Shown piece by piece: positions 40,749-52,827 of a stretch of 64,000 bases of DNA; the first letter of the stretch is position 1, and each line of letters opens with the position of its first letter. Under the pieces are notes generated by a model. It worked only from the letters and a program-made list of their open reading frames with translations, searched no databases and was not told where the DNA came from. Origin of the DNA: Rhodococcus triatomae BKS 15-14. Lineage in GTDB: Bacteria; Actinomycetota; Actinomycetes; Mycobacteriales; Mycobacteriaceae. The stretch lies in assembly GCA_000341795.1 (NCBI GenBank), contig AODO01000001.1:243137-307136 (forward strand). The letters run 5' to 3'. A program made the position numbers and the translations under genes.

Positions 40749-40794
40749 CCGCGCGGACGGCGTCCACCGCCGCGATCGGGTACTCAGGACGGAT

Positions 40795-41580
40795 GAAACG
40801 AACAAGGGGGTCCCTTCGTGTCGCGGGCTTCGTCGTCGTCGCCACCGACTACGTGGGCCTGGGAACCGACGGCGTCCACGGCATCGGCACGGTCGCAGCG
40901 AGGGCGCCGCGGTGATCGACATGGTCCGAGCCGCGACGTCCGTCGACGCGAACCTGTCGCGCCGGTGGATGGCGGTCGGGCACTCCCAGGGCGGGCACGC
41001 GACGATGTTCGCGGCGCACGCCGCCACCCGATACGCCCCGGAACTGGACTTCCGCGGTGCCTCCGCCACCGGAACTCCGGCCAACCTCGAGCTCGCCCTG
41101 CTGATCGGCGGACCCGGATTCCCCAACATCGGGCTCGACGGTCTGACCGCGTTCGCGGCCTACATCGTCGACGGACTGCGGGTCGCTTGGCCCGATCTGC
41201 CGATCGACGACCACCTGACACCGGCAGGGGCCGAGTTCGTCCGCGAATCGGAGACGACGTGCTTCCTGCCGTTGGTTCGCAGGGCCGCGGAGGTGGGTAT
41301 CGGGGTGGGTGAGATGTTGTCCCGGCCGCTCGCCGAACCGCGGATCCACGACGCGTTGAACGACTACCTCGCGGTCCCGACCAGCGGTTACGACCGGCCG
41401 CTGTTCCTCGGACACGGCCTCCCCGACCAGACTGTGCCGTTCCCGCTCGGTGCGAAGCTGGCCGCGGACCTGATCGCCAACGGCCAGGACGTGACCCTCG
41501 CGGCGTACCCGGGCGAGCACCGGCTGTCGTTCACGCAGGCGACCCCCGACGTCCTCGCGTTCGTCCGCGCCCACTTGTGA
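40795..41580 (+). pseudogene. Truncated, frameshifted LIP-family lipase copy
   Basis: A remnant of a second lipase. A short frame from ATG 40795 gives GFVVVATDYVGLGTDGVH, the homologue of VVATDYAGLGTPGE in the intact gene, and ends at a TGA at 40912-40915. The reading then continues in another frame as SEGAAVIDMVRAATSV and keeps the GHSQGGH nucleophile and a late GEHRLSF histidine to 41580. The signal peptide and about 110 N-terminal residues are missing. A truncated protein from GTG 40912 would lack the oxyanion region, so I call it a pseudogene. Confidence 0.65.
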
Positions 41581-41584
41581 CACC

Positions 41585-41621
41585 TTCCCGCGCCGCCTGA
41601 CCGGGGCAGGCGGCGCGGGAA
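41585..41621 (+). terminator. 15-bp terminator after the lipase remnant
   Basis: Arms 41585-41599 and 41607-41621 are perfect complements around a 7-base loop, seven bases after the stop and just upstream of the ettA promoter. Confidence 0.88.
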
Positions 41622-41664
41622 CGTGGATTGGGGTGGCGTCTGTCCTGCCGATACGCTGGTGCGC

Positions 41665-43337
<1,673 letters not shown>

Positions 43338-43338
<1 letters not shown>

Positions 43339-43757
43339 TGTCGGCGCCGTACAGCTGCGAGATCCAGGTTCGCTGGGGGGACTCCGATCGCAACGAGCAC
43401 GTCAACAACGTGCTCTACGCGGAGTACGCCCAGGAGGGCCGGGTCCGGTTCTTCCGTGACTGCATCATCGCGGCGGGCGCCGAGCCCGCCGCGATGGTGG
43501 TCCGGAAGATGTCCTTCGACTACATCCGTCCGGTCACCGACCAGACCGGCCCGGTCACCGCGGAACTGATGATTCTGCGGGTCGGGAACTCGTCGTTCGC
43601 GCTGCGGCAGTCACTCCGTGACCGGCACGGCAACCTGTGCGTCGAGATCGAGGGCGTGATGGTCGGCTTCGATCCGGCGACCGAGCGGTCCGTTCCGCTG
43701 GCCGATCGGACCCGGGAGCTGCTGCTGCAGTATTCGGCGGTCGAGGTCGCACACTGA
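43338..43757 (+). CDS. Hotdog-fold thioesterase (4HBT), first copy
   Basis: A 139-residue acyl-CoA thioesterase: VRWGDSDRNEHVNNVLYAEYAQEGR carries the catalytic aspartate and the HVNN pattern. Its ATG overlaps the ettA stop by one base (TGATG), so the genes are coupled. About 25% of residues are shared with the thioesterase after gdh. Substrate unknown. Confidence 0.9.
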
Positions 43758-43784
43758 TTCCGACGTCCTGAGGTTCCTCCCCGT

Positions 43785-43815
43785 GGCCCGTCGCCGACCC
43801 GTTCGGCGGCGGGCC
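43785..43815 (+). terminator. Hairpin after ettA-thioesterase operon
   Basis: GGCCCGTCGCCG (43785-43796) pairs with CGGCGGCGGGCC (43804-43815) with one wobble and a 7-base loop. It is followed at once by TAGGCT (43819-43824), the likely -10 element of gdh. Confidence 0.75.
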
Positions 43816-43867
43816 GACTAGGCTCGACGGTGCACACCAGTCCCGGCGACGAGGGGTGACCGCGAAG

Positions 43868-46800
43868 ATGACCGTGTCCGCTGACCGTTCCGGACCGGGG
43901 TGGGCGGACGGTCTGCCCGCCGACCTGTCCGCCCACCTGTCAGAGGTGGTGGAAGCGTATTTCCGGGGCACCGAGTTCGCGTGGACCGGCGGCGCCGTCA
44001 CCGATCAGGCGATGACTGCCTTCCGGGAACATGTGCAGTTCGGCGCTCACAGGCCGCGTCGTGAGCCGATCGCCCGCGTGTGTGTGCCGACCCCGGACGC
44101 TCCGGCCGTGCAGGTGGTCACCGACGACATGCCGATGCTCGTCGAATCGGTGACCGCCATGCTCGCCCGGCTCGGGGTGACCGTCGTCGAGATCGTGCAC
44201 CCGGTGCTGCGGGTGCGCCGGGAATCCGACGGTTCCCTGTCCGACATCGTGGTGGAGGGCGGTCAGCACGAGTCCGAGGCCCACGCCGAGTCGTGGATGC
44301 ACCTGCAGTTGCACCCGGCCACGGATCCGGCGCAGTTCGACGCGATCGCGGAGTCGGTGCGGAACGTGCTGATCGACGTGCAGCAGGTCATCTCCGACAC
44401 CGAGGAGATGCGGCGGGTCCAGCGCGACCTCGCCGAACGGCTCGAGTCGCTGGCCGACGCGGATGTCACCGGGTATGCCGACCACTCCGTCCGGGACTGC
44501 GCGGCGCTGCTGCGCTGGCTGGCATCAGGGCATTTCGCGCTGCTCGGATACCGCCGTTACGAGTTCGGTGACCCCGCAGCGGGAGGCACGTCGAGGGGCC
44601 GCGTCGTCGACGACAGCGGTCTCGGGGTGCTGAGGGCCACGACCCGCACCGATCACCGGATCGACCTGCCCGCACCGGTGTTCGACCCGAACGCTGCTCT
44701 CGTGACGTTCTCCCAGGGGCCGAGACCCGCGACGGTGCACCGATCGGTGTACCCGTCCTTCGTCCGGGTCGTCGCGCTGGACGCCGACGGCCGGATCGTC
44801 GGCGAGCACCGCTTCCTGGGGGTGCTGACGGTGACCGCCGTGCACGAGAACATTCTCGACATTCCCGTCGTCGCGACCCGGGCACGGGCTGTGATCGCGC
44901 GGGCCGGAGTCGATCTGCACTCGTTCTCCGGGCAGGCGATGCTCGAGGTCATCCAGTCGATGCCGCGCACGGAACTGTTCAGCCTGCACACCGACACGCT
45001 GTTCCGGACGGTGACGGCGGTGTTGGCGATCGGGGTGCGCAGGCAGGCGCGGCTGTTCCTGCGCGACGACCACGACGGTCGCTTCGTCTCGGCCCTCGTC
45101 TACATGCCCCGGGACCGGTACAACACGCGATCACGGTTGGCGATGCAGTCGATCCTGTTGCGGGAGCTCGGTGGTGGCACGCTGGACTACAGTGCCCGGG
45201 TCACGGAGTCCGATCTGGCGATGGTGCACTTCACGATTCGAACAACCGCCGAACAGGACACGCAGTCCGTCGACACCTCGGCCGCCAACTGCGAGCGGAT
45301 CGAATCGCTTCTCGCCGCGGCGACGCGGGCGTGGGACGACGACCTGATCGAGGAGACCGCGCGCATCCCGGTGGTGAGTTCGTCGCTGGCCACCCGCTAT
45401 TCGGCGGCGTTGCCCGAGAGCTACAAGGAGGACTTCGACGCGCGCCGAGCGATCTCCGACATCGTGCGGCTGGAAGAGCTGGGGCCCGGCGAGATCGACG
45501 TCGAACTGTACCGCCGCCCCTCCGCGCCGGCGGGGCGATGGCGGTTCTCGTTGTACATCACCGGTGACGGAGTGTCGCTCAGTCAGGTGCTGCCGGTGCT
45601 GCAGTCCCTCGGCGTCGAGGTGGTGGACGAGCGCCCGTACGACCTCGTGCGGCCGGACGGAACACCGTGCTGGATCTATGATTTCGGATTGAAGGCGGCG
45701 CCGGAGCTGGTGGACGACGAGATCGAACGGGAGCTCGAACGGGAGTCGGTCGGCCGGATCCTCGAATCCGGTCCGGGCGCCGCCCTGCGGCGTCGGTTCA
45801 CCTCCGCGTTCGGGGCGGTGTGGCGCGGGCGCGCCGAGGCGGACCGTTTCAACGAACTGGTGTTGCGTGCGGGGCTCGACTGGACGCAGGCGGCCGGGCT
45901 GCGCGCCTACGCGAAATACCTTCGCCAGGCCGGTTTTCCGTACAGCCAGCCGCACGTCGAATCCGTGTTGCTCGCCCATGCCGACACCACGGCACTCCTG
46001 GTCGATCTGTTCCGGGCAATGCTCGACCCCGACGTCGCGGACGCTGCCCGCGCAGAGCAGATCACCGCCGAGGTTCGGGCGCGAATCGACCGTGTCGTCG
46101 GACTCGACGCCGACCGGATCCTGCGTGCCCTGCTGTCACTGATCCTCGCCACCCTGCGCACCAACGCCTTCGTACGCGGGGCCGACGGTGCCTACCGCGA
46201 CGTGATGGCGTTCAAGTTCGATCCGGCTGAGATTCCCGAGCTGCCGCGACCCCGACCGTGTTTCGAGGTGTTCGTCCATTCTCCACGCGTCGAGGGCGTG
46301 CACCTGCGGTTCGGCCCCGTCGCGCGCGGAGGACTGCGCTGGTCGGACCGGCTGGAGGACTTCCGAACGGAGATCCTCGGCCTGGTCAAGGCCCAGGCCG
46401 TGAAGAACGCCGTGATCGTCCCGGTCGGCGCGAAAGGTGGATTCGTCGTGAAGCGGCCACCTGCTGCGACCGGCGACACGGTTGCGGATCGCCAGGCGAT
46501 GCAGGCGGAGGGGCGCGCCTGCTATCGGTTGTTCGTGTCCGGATTGCTCGACGTCACCGACAACGTGGACCCGCAGTCGGGCCGGGTGTTGCCTCCGGCC
46601 CGGGTGGTCCGTCGCGATGCCGACGACACCTATCTGGTGGTCGCCGCGGACAAGGGCACCGCCACCTTCTCCGACCTCGCCAACGAGGTGGCCGCCGAGT
46701 ACGGGTTCTGGCTCGGCGACGCCTTCGCCTCGGGCGGTTCCGTCGGCTACGACCACAAGGAGATGGGCATCACCGCACGCGGAGCGTGGGAGTCGGTGAA

Positions 46801-48769
46801 GCGACACTTCCGCGAGCTCGGGATCGACGTGCAGTCGCAGGATTTCACGGCGGTCGGCATCGGGGACATGAGCGGTGACGTGTTCGGCAACGGGATGCTC
46901 CTGAGCCGGCACCTGCGGCTCGTCGCCGCGTTCGACCACCGGCACATCTTCCTCGACCCGAATCCCGACCCCGCCCGGTCGTTCACCGAACGCGAGCGGA
47001 TGTTCCGGCTGCCGCGTTCCTCGTGGGCGGACTACGACCCCGCCCTGATCGGACCGGGCGGCGGCGTCTGGGACCGCTCCCGCAAGTCCGTGCCGCTGTC
47101 CGTGGAGGCGCGCGCCGTGCTCGGCCTGCCCGACGACGTCACCGAACTCGCGCCGCCCGAACTGATCCGGGCGATCCTGCGGGCGCCCGTCGACCTGCTC
47201 TGGAACGGCGGCATCGGGACCTACGTGAAGGCCGCCGCAGAGTCGCACGCCGACGCGGGGGACAAGGCCAACGACGGTGTCCGCGTCAACGGCGGGGAGG
47301 TACGCGCCCGAGTCGTCGGTGAGGGTGGCAACCTGGGGTTCACCGCCCGGGGCCGGGTCGAGTACGACCTCCGCGGGGGCCGCATCAACACCGACGCGCT
47401 CGACAACTCGGCAGGCGTGGACTGCTCCGATCACGAGGTGAACATCAAGATCCTGCTCGATGCCGCGGTGAGTACCGGCGAACTGGCGTCGTCGGACCGG
47501 GACGACCTGCTCGCGTCGATGACCGACGAGGTCGCCCGGCTCGTGTTGCGGGACAACATCGACCAGAACGCCCTGATCGGCACCTCGCGTGCCGAGGCGC
47601 CCGGGATGGCCGGCGTGCACATGCGTCTGCTCGCCGCGTTGGAACGCACGCGCGGACTGGATCGGGAGCTGGAGGCGCTGCCGACGGAGGAGGAGATCGA
47701 ACGCCGCGGCGAGTTCGGCCGAGGGCTCACCTCACCGGAGCTGGCGACCCTGCTCGCTCACGTGAAACTGCAACTCAAGGACGACCTGCTCGCAAGCGAA
47801 CTCCCCGACAGCGACACCTTCGCGACCAGGCTCCCGCACTACTTCCCGCGGCCCCTGCGCGATCGCTACGCGGCGGGGATCCGCGGGCATCGGCTGCGCA
47901 GGCAGATCGTGACGACCATGCTGGCCAACGAGACGGTCGACTTCGGCGGCGCCACCTACGCGTACCGCCTCGCCGAGGACGCGGGAGCGAGCGGCACCGA
48001 CGCGATCCGCGCCTTCACCGCGGCCACCGAGATCTTCGACCTGCGCGGGCTGTGGTCCGACATCGCAGGCGCGGCGGTGCCGGTGGGCGTGGCCGACGAT
48101 CTGGTCCTGGAGTCGAGGCGGATGCTGGACCGGGCGTCACGCTGGCTTCTCACGAACCGCCCGCAGCCGATCGCGGTCGGCGCCGAGATCAATCGCTACG
48201 CCGCGCGGGTCCGCGAGGTGACACCGTTGATCCGCGGCTGGCTGCGTGGCCATCACCTGACCGAGCTCGGCGCACGGACGTCCTCCGTCGTCGAGCGCGG
48301 CTGCCCGCCCGATCTGGCCCTCAGGGTGTACGGGTTGCTCGACTCCTTCCCGGTCCTCGACATCATCGACATCGCCGACATCACCGAACGGGACCACGAC
48401 GAGGTCGGGCCGCTGTACTACGCCCTCGACGCCCACCTCGGGATCGACGAGTTCCTCACGGCGGTATCGGGACTCGAACGCGGTGACCGGTGGCATTCGC
48501 TGGCGCGACTGGCGCTGCGCGAGGACCTGTACGGTTCGCTGCGGGCCCTGACGATGGAAGTGCTGGGCGGGGGCGAACCCCACGAGAGCGCGGCCGAGAA
48601 GATCGAGGACTGGGAGTCCACGAACGCGTCCCGGCTCGCGAGGGCGCGGGCGGCGCTCGCGGAGATCGGAGAGTCTGGAACCCTTGACCTCGCGACGCTG
48701 TCCGTGGCGGCGCGGCAGGTTCGGAGCATGGTGCGCGGAGCGGGCACCCGAGCAGAAGGAGCACGGTGA
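43868..48769 (+). CDS. gdh: Large NAD-specific glutamate dehydrogenase
   Basis: A 1633-residue enzyme of the 180 kDa GDH class (Rv2476c type), converting glutamate to 2-oxoglutarate and ammonia. The N-terminal half holds ACT-like and PAS-like regulatory regions; the catalytic domain begins near 780 with GPVARGGLRWSDRLEDFRTE, the substrate lysine is near K856 in VGAKGGFVVKR, and the nucleotide fold includes GIGDMSGDVFGNGML. In mycobacteria this enzyme is inhibited by unphosphorylated GarA, known for the family, not shown here. ATG 43868 is preferred to GTG 43856. Its stop overlaps the next gene start. Confidence 0.96.
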   Translation: MTVSADRSGPGWADGLPADLSAHLSEVVEAYFRGTEFAWTGGAVTDQAMTAFREHVQFGAHRPRREPIARVCVPTPDAPAVQVVTDDMPMLVESVTAMLARLGVTVVEIVHPVLRVRRESDGSLSDIVVEGGQHESEAHAESWMHLQLHPATDPAQFDAIAESVRNVLIDVQQVISDTEEMRRVQRDLAERLESLADADVTGYADHSVRDCAALLRWLASGHFALLGYRRYEFGDPAAGGTSRGRVVDDSGLGVLRATTRTDHRIDLPAPVFDPNAALVTFSQGPRPATVHRSVYPSFVRVVALDADGRIVGEHRFLGVLTVTAVHENILDIPVVATRARAVIARAGVDLHSFSGQAMLEVIQSMPRTELFSLHTDTLFRTVTAVLAIGVRRQARLFLRDDHDGRFVSALVYMPRDRYNTRSRLAMQSILLRELGGGTLDYSARVTESDLAMVHFTIRTTAEQDTQSVDTSAANCERIESLLAAATRAWDDDLIEETARIPVVSSSLATRYSAALPESYKEDFDARRAISDIVRLEELGPGEIDVELYRRPSAPAGRWRFSLYITGDGVSLSQVLPVLQSLGVEVVDERPYDLVRPDGTPCWIYDFGLKAAPELVDDEIERELERESVGRILESGPGAALRRRFTSAFGAVWRGRAEADRFNELVLRAGLDWTQAAGLRAYAKYLRQAGFPYSQPHVESVLLAHADTTALLVDLFRAMLDPDVADAARAEQITAEVRARIDRVVGLDADRILRALLSLILATLRTNAFVRGADGAYRDVMAFKFDPAEIPELPRPRPCFEVFVHSPRVEGVHLRFGPVARGGLRWSDRLEDFRTEILGLVKAQAVKNAVIVPVGAKGGFVVKRPPAATGDTVADRQAMQAEGRACYRLFVSGLLDVTDNVDPQSGRVLPPARVVRRDADDTYLVVAADKGTATFSDLANEVAAEYGFWLGDAFASGGSVGYDHKEMGITARGAWESVKRHFRELGIDVQSQDFTAVGIGDMSGDVFGNGMLLSRHLRLVAAFDHRHIFLDPNPDPARSFTERERMFRLPRSSWADYDPALIGPGGGVWDRSRKSVPLSVEARAVLGLPDDVTELAPPELIRAILRAPVDLLWNGGIGTYVKAAAESHADAGDKANDGVRVNGGEVRARVVGEGGNLGFTARGRVEYDLRGGRINTDALDNSAGVDCSDHEVNIKILLDAAVSTGELASSDRDDLLASMTDEVARLVLRDNIDQNALIGTSRAEAPGMAGVHMRLLAALERTRGLDRELEALPTEEEIERRGEFGRGLTSPELATLLAHVKLQLKDDLLASELPDSDTFATRLPHYFPRPLRDRYAAGIRGHRLRRQIVTTMLANETVDFGGATYAYRLAEDAGASGTDAIRAFTAATEIFDLRGLWSDIAGAAVPVGVADDLVLESRRMLDRASRWLLTNRPQPIAVGAEINRYAARVREVTPLIRGWLRGHHLTELGARTSSVVERGCPPDLALRVYGLLDSFPVLDIIDIADITERDHDEVGPLYYALDAHLGIDEFLTAVSGLERGDRWHSLARLALREDLYGSLRALTMEVLGGGEPHESAAEKIEDWESTNASRLARARAALAEIGESGTLDLATLSVAARQVRSMVRGAGTRAEGAR

Positions 48770-49221
48770 GCGGGGTTCTTGCAGAGGCGGCCCAGCGGGG
48801 CACGCAGGTGGGTTTCCACACGAAGGTCGGGGTCCGCTGGTCCGACATGGACGTGTTCCAGCACATCAACCACGCCCGGATGGTGACGCTCCTGGAAGAG
48901 GCCCGGATCCCGTGGCTGTTCGAGGACGGTCTGCCGACCGTGACCTTGCGTGACGGAGCGGTCATCGCGGACCTGCACGTGCGTTATCGCGGGCAGCTGC
49001 GACACGACGACGGCCCTCTCGACGTGCTGATGTGGATCGACCAGATCAGAGCCGTCGACTTCACGATCGGCTACGAGGTGCGGGCCGGCGGAGCCGATCC
49101 CGTGTCCGCGCCGTCGATCGTGGCCTCCACCCAGATCGCGGCCTTCGACATCGACACGCAGCGCCTGCGCAGGCTCACCGCACCCGAACGCGAGTACCTG
49201 TCGCGTTGGCACCGTGTCTGA
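48766..49221 (+). CDS. Hotdog-fold thioesterase (4HBT), second copy, Rv2475c-like
   Basis: A 151-residue thioesterase with VGVRWSDMDVFQHINHARMVTLLEEAR, the catalytic aspartate and HINH signature. The GTG start overlaps the gdh stop (GTGA). In M. tuberculosis Rv2475c also follows gdh. It overlaps the next gene by eight bases. Confidence 0.9.
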   Translation: MSGVLAEAAQRGTQVGFHTKVGVRWSDMDVFQHINHARMVTLLEEARIPWLFEDGLPTVTLRDGAVIADLHVRYRGQLRHDDGPLDVLMWIDQIRAVDFTIGYEVRAGGADPVSAPSIVASTQIAAFDIDTQRLRRLTAPEREYLSRWHRV

Positions 49222-49876
49222 CCGCGCCGTCGCCCTCACCGGTTCGGGGGAGCGCGCGAACCTCGCGGCCTTCCTCGGTCGGGTCGTCCGCCTCGACGAG
49301 GCCGCCGTGGTGCGGCTGCGGCGACGCGACGACGACCACCTGGTCGTGTGGGCCACGACGGGATTCGACGCGCTGGCGGCGCGGGTCGTCACCGGTCGGG
49401 TGCGCCCCGCCGACCTGACCGCCGCCGCAGACGGACTCCTGCACGCACTCGGGACCGGTGCCGACGGCGCCGACATCGACCCCGGCTTCGCGATGGACTC
49501 CGCGTGGCGCGGTGCGCTGCCGCCGGAGCAGGGCTGGGTGCACGTCGACGACGTCCCGGCGGCGGTGCTCATCGACCTCGCCCGCCAGGGCACCCAGGTC
49601 GCCGCCGATCACGGCGGTCACGGGCCGCCGGCCTCCCTGCTCGATCAGGAGGTGCTCGCCGTCGACGGCGCCGGAGAACAGGTCGCCGTCACCATGCGGA
49701 CCGTCTTCGCCCTGGCGGCAATGGGATTCGTGCCGGGCGGCGATGTCGAGGGCGCGGTCGTGGACCCCGCCGAGCTGGTCCGGGTCCGCGCGGTGCGCAC
49801 CTGGCTGCGCCTCGACGCCCGCTACGGGTCCGTCTTCGCCCGCCGAGGCGGCGACATCCCGATATCGGTTGTCTAG
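49214..49876 (+). CDS. Rv2474c-like conserved protein
   Basis: A 220-residue soluble protein similar in length and place to Rv2474c. Acidic and Ala/Val/Asp-rich, with no signal peptide or membrane helix. It starts within the thioesterase gene (GTG 49214) and ends convergently over aglA by four bases. No function is known to me. Confidence 0.85.
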   Translation: MSDRAVALTGSGERANLAAFLGRVVRLDEAAVVRLRRRDDDHLVVWATTGFDALAARVVTGRVRPADLTAAADGLLHALGTGADGADIDPGFAMDSAWRGALPPEQGWVHVDDVPAAVLIDLARQGTQVAADHGGHGPPASLLDQEVLAVDGAGEQVAVTMRTVFALAAMGFVPGGDVEGAVVDPAELVRVRAVRTWLRLDARYGSVFARRGGDIPISVV

Positions 49877-51480
49877 ATCAGCCAGGCCGCCGCATTCGCG
49901 GGGAGCGCGCCGTCGACGAGCGGTGCGCTCGCCAGCAGGAGCTCCCCCGGGGGAAGCGGGATCGGGACGTCGGTCGCATTGAGCGCGCAGATCAGTCCGC
50001 CCTGTCGCCGGAAGGCCAGGCAGCCGGGCGGGCTGCCGTACCAGTCGACCCCACTGCCGCTCAACTCCGGCCGCTGCGAGCGGAGCTCGATCGCGGTGCG
50101 GTACAGGGACAGCATCGACCCGACGTCCTCGAGCTGCGCCTCCACCGTCAGCGGAGCCCAGTCCGGGGGCATCGGCAGCCACGTCGACTCGCCGGTGGTG
50201 AAGCCGAACGGCGGCTCGGAGCCTTGCCAGGGCAGCGGCACCCGGCACCCGTCCCGGCCGCGTTCGGTGTGCCCGGAGCGCTCCCAGACCGGGTCCTGCA
50301 GGGCGCCCTCGGGCAGGTCGTCGACGTTCGGCAGGCCGAGTTCGGCGCCGTTGTAGACGAAGACGGCGCCCGGCAGCGCGAACTCGACGAGCGTCATGGC
50401 TCGCGCACGCGCCCAACCGACGGCGCCGCCGCCGTAGCGCGTCACCTCGCGCTCCACGTCGTGGTTCGACAGCGTCCACGTCGGCGTCCCGCCGACGGCG
50501 GCGACCGCGGCGAGTGAATTGTCGACGGCGGCCCGCACCTGCTCGGCGTCGAACTTCGCCTCGGCCAGCCGGAAGTTGAACCCCAGGTGCAGCTCGTCCG
50601 GGCGGATGTACTCTCCGAAACGCTCGTTGTCGCGGACCCAGATCTCGCCGACCGCCATCGTGCCGGGGAACTCGTTCATCACGGTGCGGATGCCGCGGTG
50701 GATCTCGTGCACGCCCTGATTGTTGAATCGTGGGTCGTTGTCGTCGTTGCGCATCAACTCGTTGAGCGCCCAGTCGTGATCGGGGAGGCCCTCGGGCTTC
50801 GCCATACCGTGCGCGACGTCGATCCGGAACCCGTCGACGCCGCGGCCGAGCCAGAACCGCAGGGTCGCGTGCAGATCCTCGGCGACCTCCGGGTTCTCCC
50901 AGTTCAGGTCGGGCTGCTCGCGCGCGAAGATGTGCAGATACCACTGGCCCGGGCTGCCGTCCGCCTCGGTGACGCGCGTCCAGGCCGGCCCGCCGAAGAT
51001 CGACGGCCAGTTGTTCGGCGGCTCGTCACCGTTCGGGCCGCGGCCCTCCCGAAAGATGTAGCGGTCGCGCTCGCGGCTGCCCGGTTCGGCTGCCAGCGCC
51101 GCCCGGAACCACGGATGCTGCTCACTGGTGTGGTTCGGGACCAGGTCCATCGTCACCTTGATCCGGCGGGCGTGCGCCTCCGCGATGAGCGCGTCCATCG
51201 TCTCCAGGTCACCGAACAGGGGGTCGATGTCCCGCGGATCGGACACGTCGTAGCCGTGATCCGCCATCGGCGAGCGCATCACCGGGCTCAGCCAGATCGC
51301 GTCGATTCCGAGCAGTTCCAGATAACCGAGCCGCTCACGGACTCCGCCCAGATCGCCGACACCGTCGTCGCCGCCGTCCGAGAACGAGCGCGGGTAGATC
51401 TGGTAGAACACCCCGTTCGTCCACCACCGGTCGGATTCCGCCTGTCCCGCATCCCCCTGCGGGCTCACCTCGCTGCTCAC
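49873..51480 (-). CDS. aglA: GH13 alpha-glucosidase
   Basis: A 535-residue alpha-amylase-superfamily enzyme cleaving alpha-1,4 or alpha-1,6 glucosides. Motifs: MDLVPNHTSEQH (111 on), nucleophile D221 in GFRIDVAHG, acid E279 in AVGEIWV and H340-D341 in TLSNHDVERE. Aligned with Rv2471 (AglA). The GTG at 51480 has CACTGT seven bases upstream, a weaker form of the leaderless layout. It lies behind glbO, same strand. Confidence 0.93.
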   Translation of the reverse strand: MSSEVSPQGDAGQAESDRWWTNGVFYQIYPRSFSDGGDDGVGDLGGVRERLGYLELLGIDAIWLSPVMRSPMADHGYDVSDPRDIDPLFGDLETMDALIAEAHARRIKVTMDLVPNHTSEQHPWFRAALAAEPGSRERDRYIFREGRGPNGDEPPNNWPSIFGGPAWTRVTEADGSPGQWYLHIFAREQPDLNWENPEVAEDLHATLRFWLGRGVDGFRIDVAHGMAKPEGLPDHDWALNELMRNDDNDPRFNNQGVHEIHRGIRTVMNEFPGTMAVGEIWVRDNERFGEYIRPDELHLGFNFRLAEAKFDAEQVRAAVDNSLAAVAAVGGTPTWTLSNHDVEREVTRYGGGAVGWARARAMTLVEFALPGAVFVYNGAELGLPNVDDLPEGALQDPVWERSGHTERGRDGCRVPLPWQGSEPPFGFTTGESTWLPMPPDWAPLTVEAQLEDVGSMLSLYRTAIELRSQRPELSGSGVDWYGSPPGCLAFRRQGGLICALNATDVPIPLPPGELLLASAPLVDGALPANAAAWLI

Positions 51481-51562
51481 GACGGTCACAGTGCCACACG
51501 ACCGCGACAGCCACGACTCGTGGCACCGCACATCGGCCGTGACGCCCGGTGGCCGGCCGACC

Positions 51563-51958
51563 TCAGACGGGGGAGTTCACGAGGGAGTTCGCGGCCATGT
51601 CCATGTAGTCGACGAGCGCGCGACGATGGTCGGCGTCGAGGGTCTGCTCGTCGATCGAGTCGATCGCGATGTGCATGCACCGCAGCCACGCGTCCCGCTC
51701 CAGAGGGCCGATCTTGAACGGATTGTGGCGCATCCGCAGGCGCGGATGTCCGCGTTCCTCCGAGTACGTCCGCGGACCGCCCCAGTACTGCTCCAGGAAC
51801 ATCCGCATCCGGCGTTCCGCGGGACCCAGATCCTCCTCGGGATAGAGAGGACGCACGATCTCGTCCTTCGCGACCTCCTCGTAGAAACGGGAGGTCAGCT
51901 TGCGGAACGTCTCGGCTCCGCCGATCGCGTCGTAGAAACTCATCTCGGCATCACTCAT
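51563..51958 (-). CDS. glbO: Truncated haemoglobin O
   Basis: A 131-residue group II truncated globin (Rv2470 type) that binds O2 and may handle NO or peroxides at the membrane. Key residues are B10 Tyr26, CD1 Tyr39, proximal F8 His78 in [10 protein letters not shown] and G8 Trp91, each shifted three positions from the M. tuberculosis protein. The ATG at 51958 has CACAAT nine bases upstream. Followed by aglA after 82 bases. Confidence 0.95.
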   Translation of the reverse strand: MSDAEMSFYDAIGGAETFRKLTSRFYEEVAKDEIVRPLYPEEDLGPAERRMRMFLEQYWGGPRTYSEERGHPRLRMRHNPFKIGPLERDAWLRCMHIAIDSIDEQTLDADHRRALVDYMDMAANSLVNSPV

Positions 51959-52154
51959 GGCGCCACCATTGTGCCCTCCGGTTGGCGTGGCGTCGATCCG
52001 CGCCCGTACGCGGTGGCGTGGGACACCTGGGCGCCCCGCCGCGCGGCGGGTGTCGTCTCCCGTTCACCGGTCCGCCCGCAAACTGTCGCGAAAATGCACG
52101 TGCATGGGCGGGTCATCCGTGATCAACTGGGACAGGTCCTGCACCGGAGGTCGC

Positions 52155-52814
52155 ATGAAGCACCGACACAACGCCCGAGCGCATCGACAACTCGAGCCCG
52201 CCGACGCCCGTCACAAACCGGGGTCGGGGGCTTCCCCGCTCTATGCGATCAACGAGGGTGTCAGACCCGCCGACCCGGGCGACGACGCGGTACCCGCCTG
52301 GGTCAAACGCCGGGTGCTGCTGCTCAACGCCACCTACGAACCACTCACCGCCCTTCCGGTCCGCCGTGCGGTCGTGCTCCTCGTCTGCGACAAGGCCGAT
52401 TCCGTCCACGAAGATCCGCTCGGGCAGGTCATTCACTCCGCCGGCTGTTCGATCCAGGTTCCGTCGGTGATCCGGCTCCGGAACTACGTGCGCGTGCCCT
52501 ACCGCGCCCGGATCCCGATGACCAGGGCCGCGCTCATGCACCGCGACCGTTTCCGATGCGCCTACTGCGGCGACAAGGCGGAGACCATCGACCACGTGAT
52601 CCCCCGCAGTCGCGGCGGCGAGCACTCCTGGGAGAACTGCGTGGCCTGCTGCGCACCGTGCAACCACAGGAAAGCGGACAAGCTGCTCAGCGAGCTCGGA
52701 TGGACGCTCCGCGCGGCCCTGGTCCCGCCCAAGGGACAGCACTGGCGACTCCTGGCGTCCACGAAGGAACTGGACCCGCAGTGGCTGCGCTATCTCGGTG
52801 AGGGCGCCGCCTGA
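52155..52814 (+). CDS. HNH endonuclease, Rv2469c-like
   Basis: A 219-residue protein with an N-terminal basic region, a conserved VKRRVLLLNATYEPLTAL domain (about 50-70) and an HNH domain: C135xxC138, the catalytic DH pair (146-147) in TIDHVIPRSRGGEHSWEN and C166xxC169 with N170 and H171. These chromosomal HNH proteins are common in bacteria, often near housekeeping genes; targets unknown. GGAGG lies five bases before the ATG. Confidence 0.9.
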   Translation: MKHRHNARAHRQLEPADARHKPGSGASPLYAINEGVRPADPGDDAVPAWVKRRVLLLNATYEPLTALPVRRAVVLLVCDKADSVHEDPLGQVIHSAGCSIQVPSVIRLRNYVRVPYRARIPMTRAALMHRDRFRCAYCGDKAETIDHVIPRSRGGEHSWENCVACCAPCNHRKADKLLSELGWTLRAALVPPKGQHWRLLASTKELDPQWLRYLGEGAA

Positions 52815-52827
52815 CGGTCGGAGGGGG

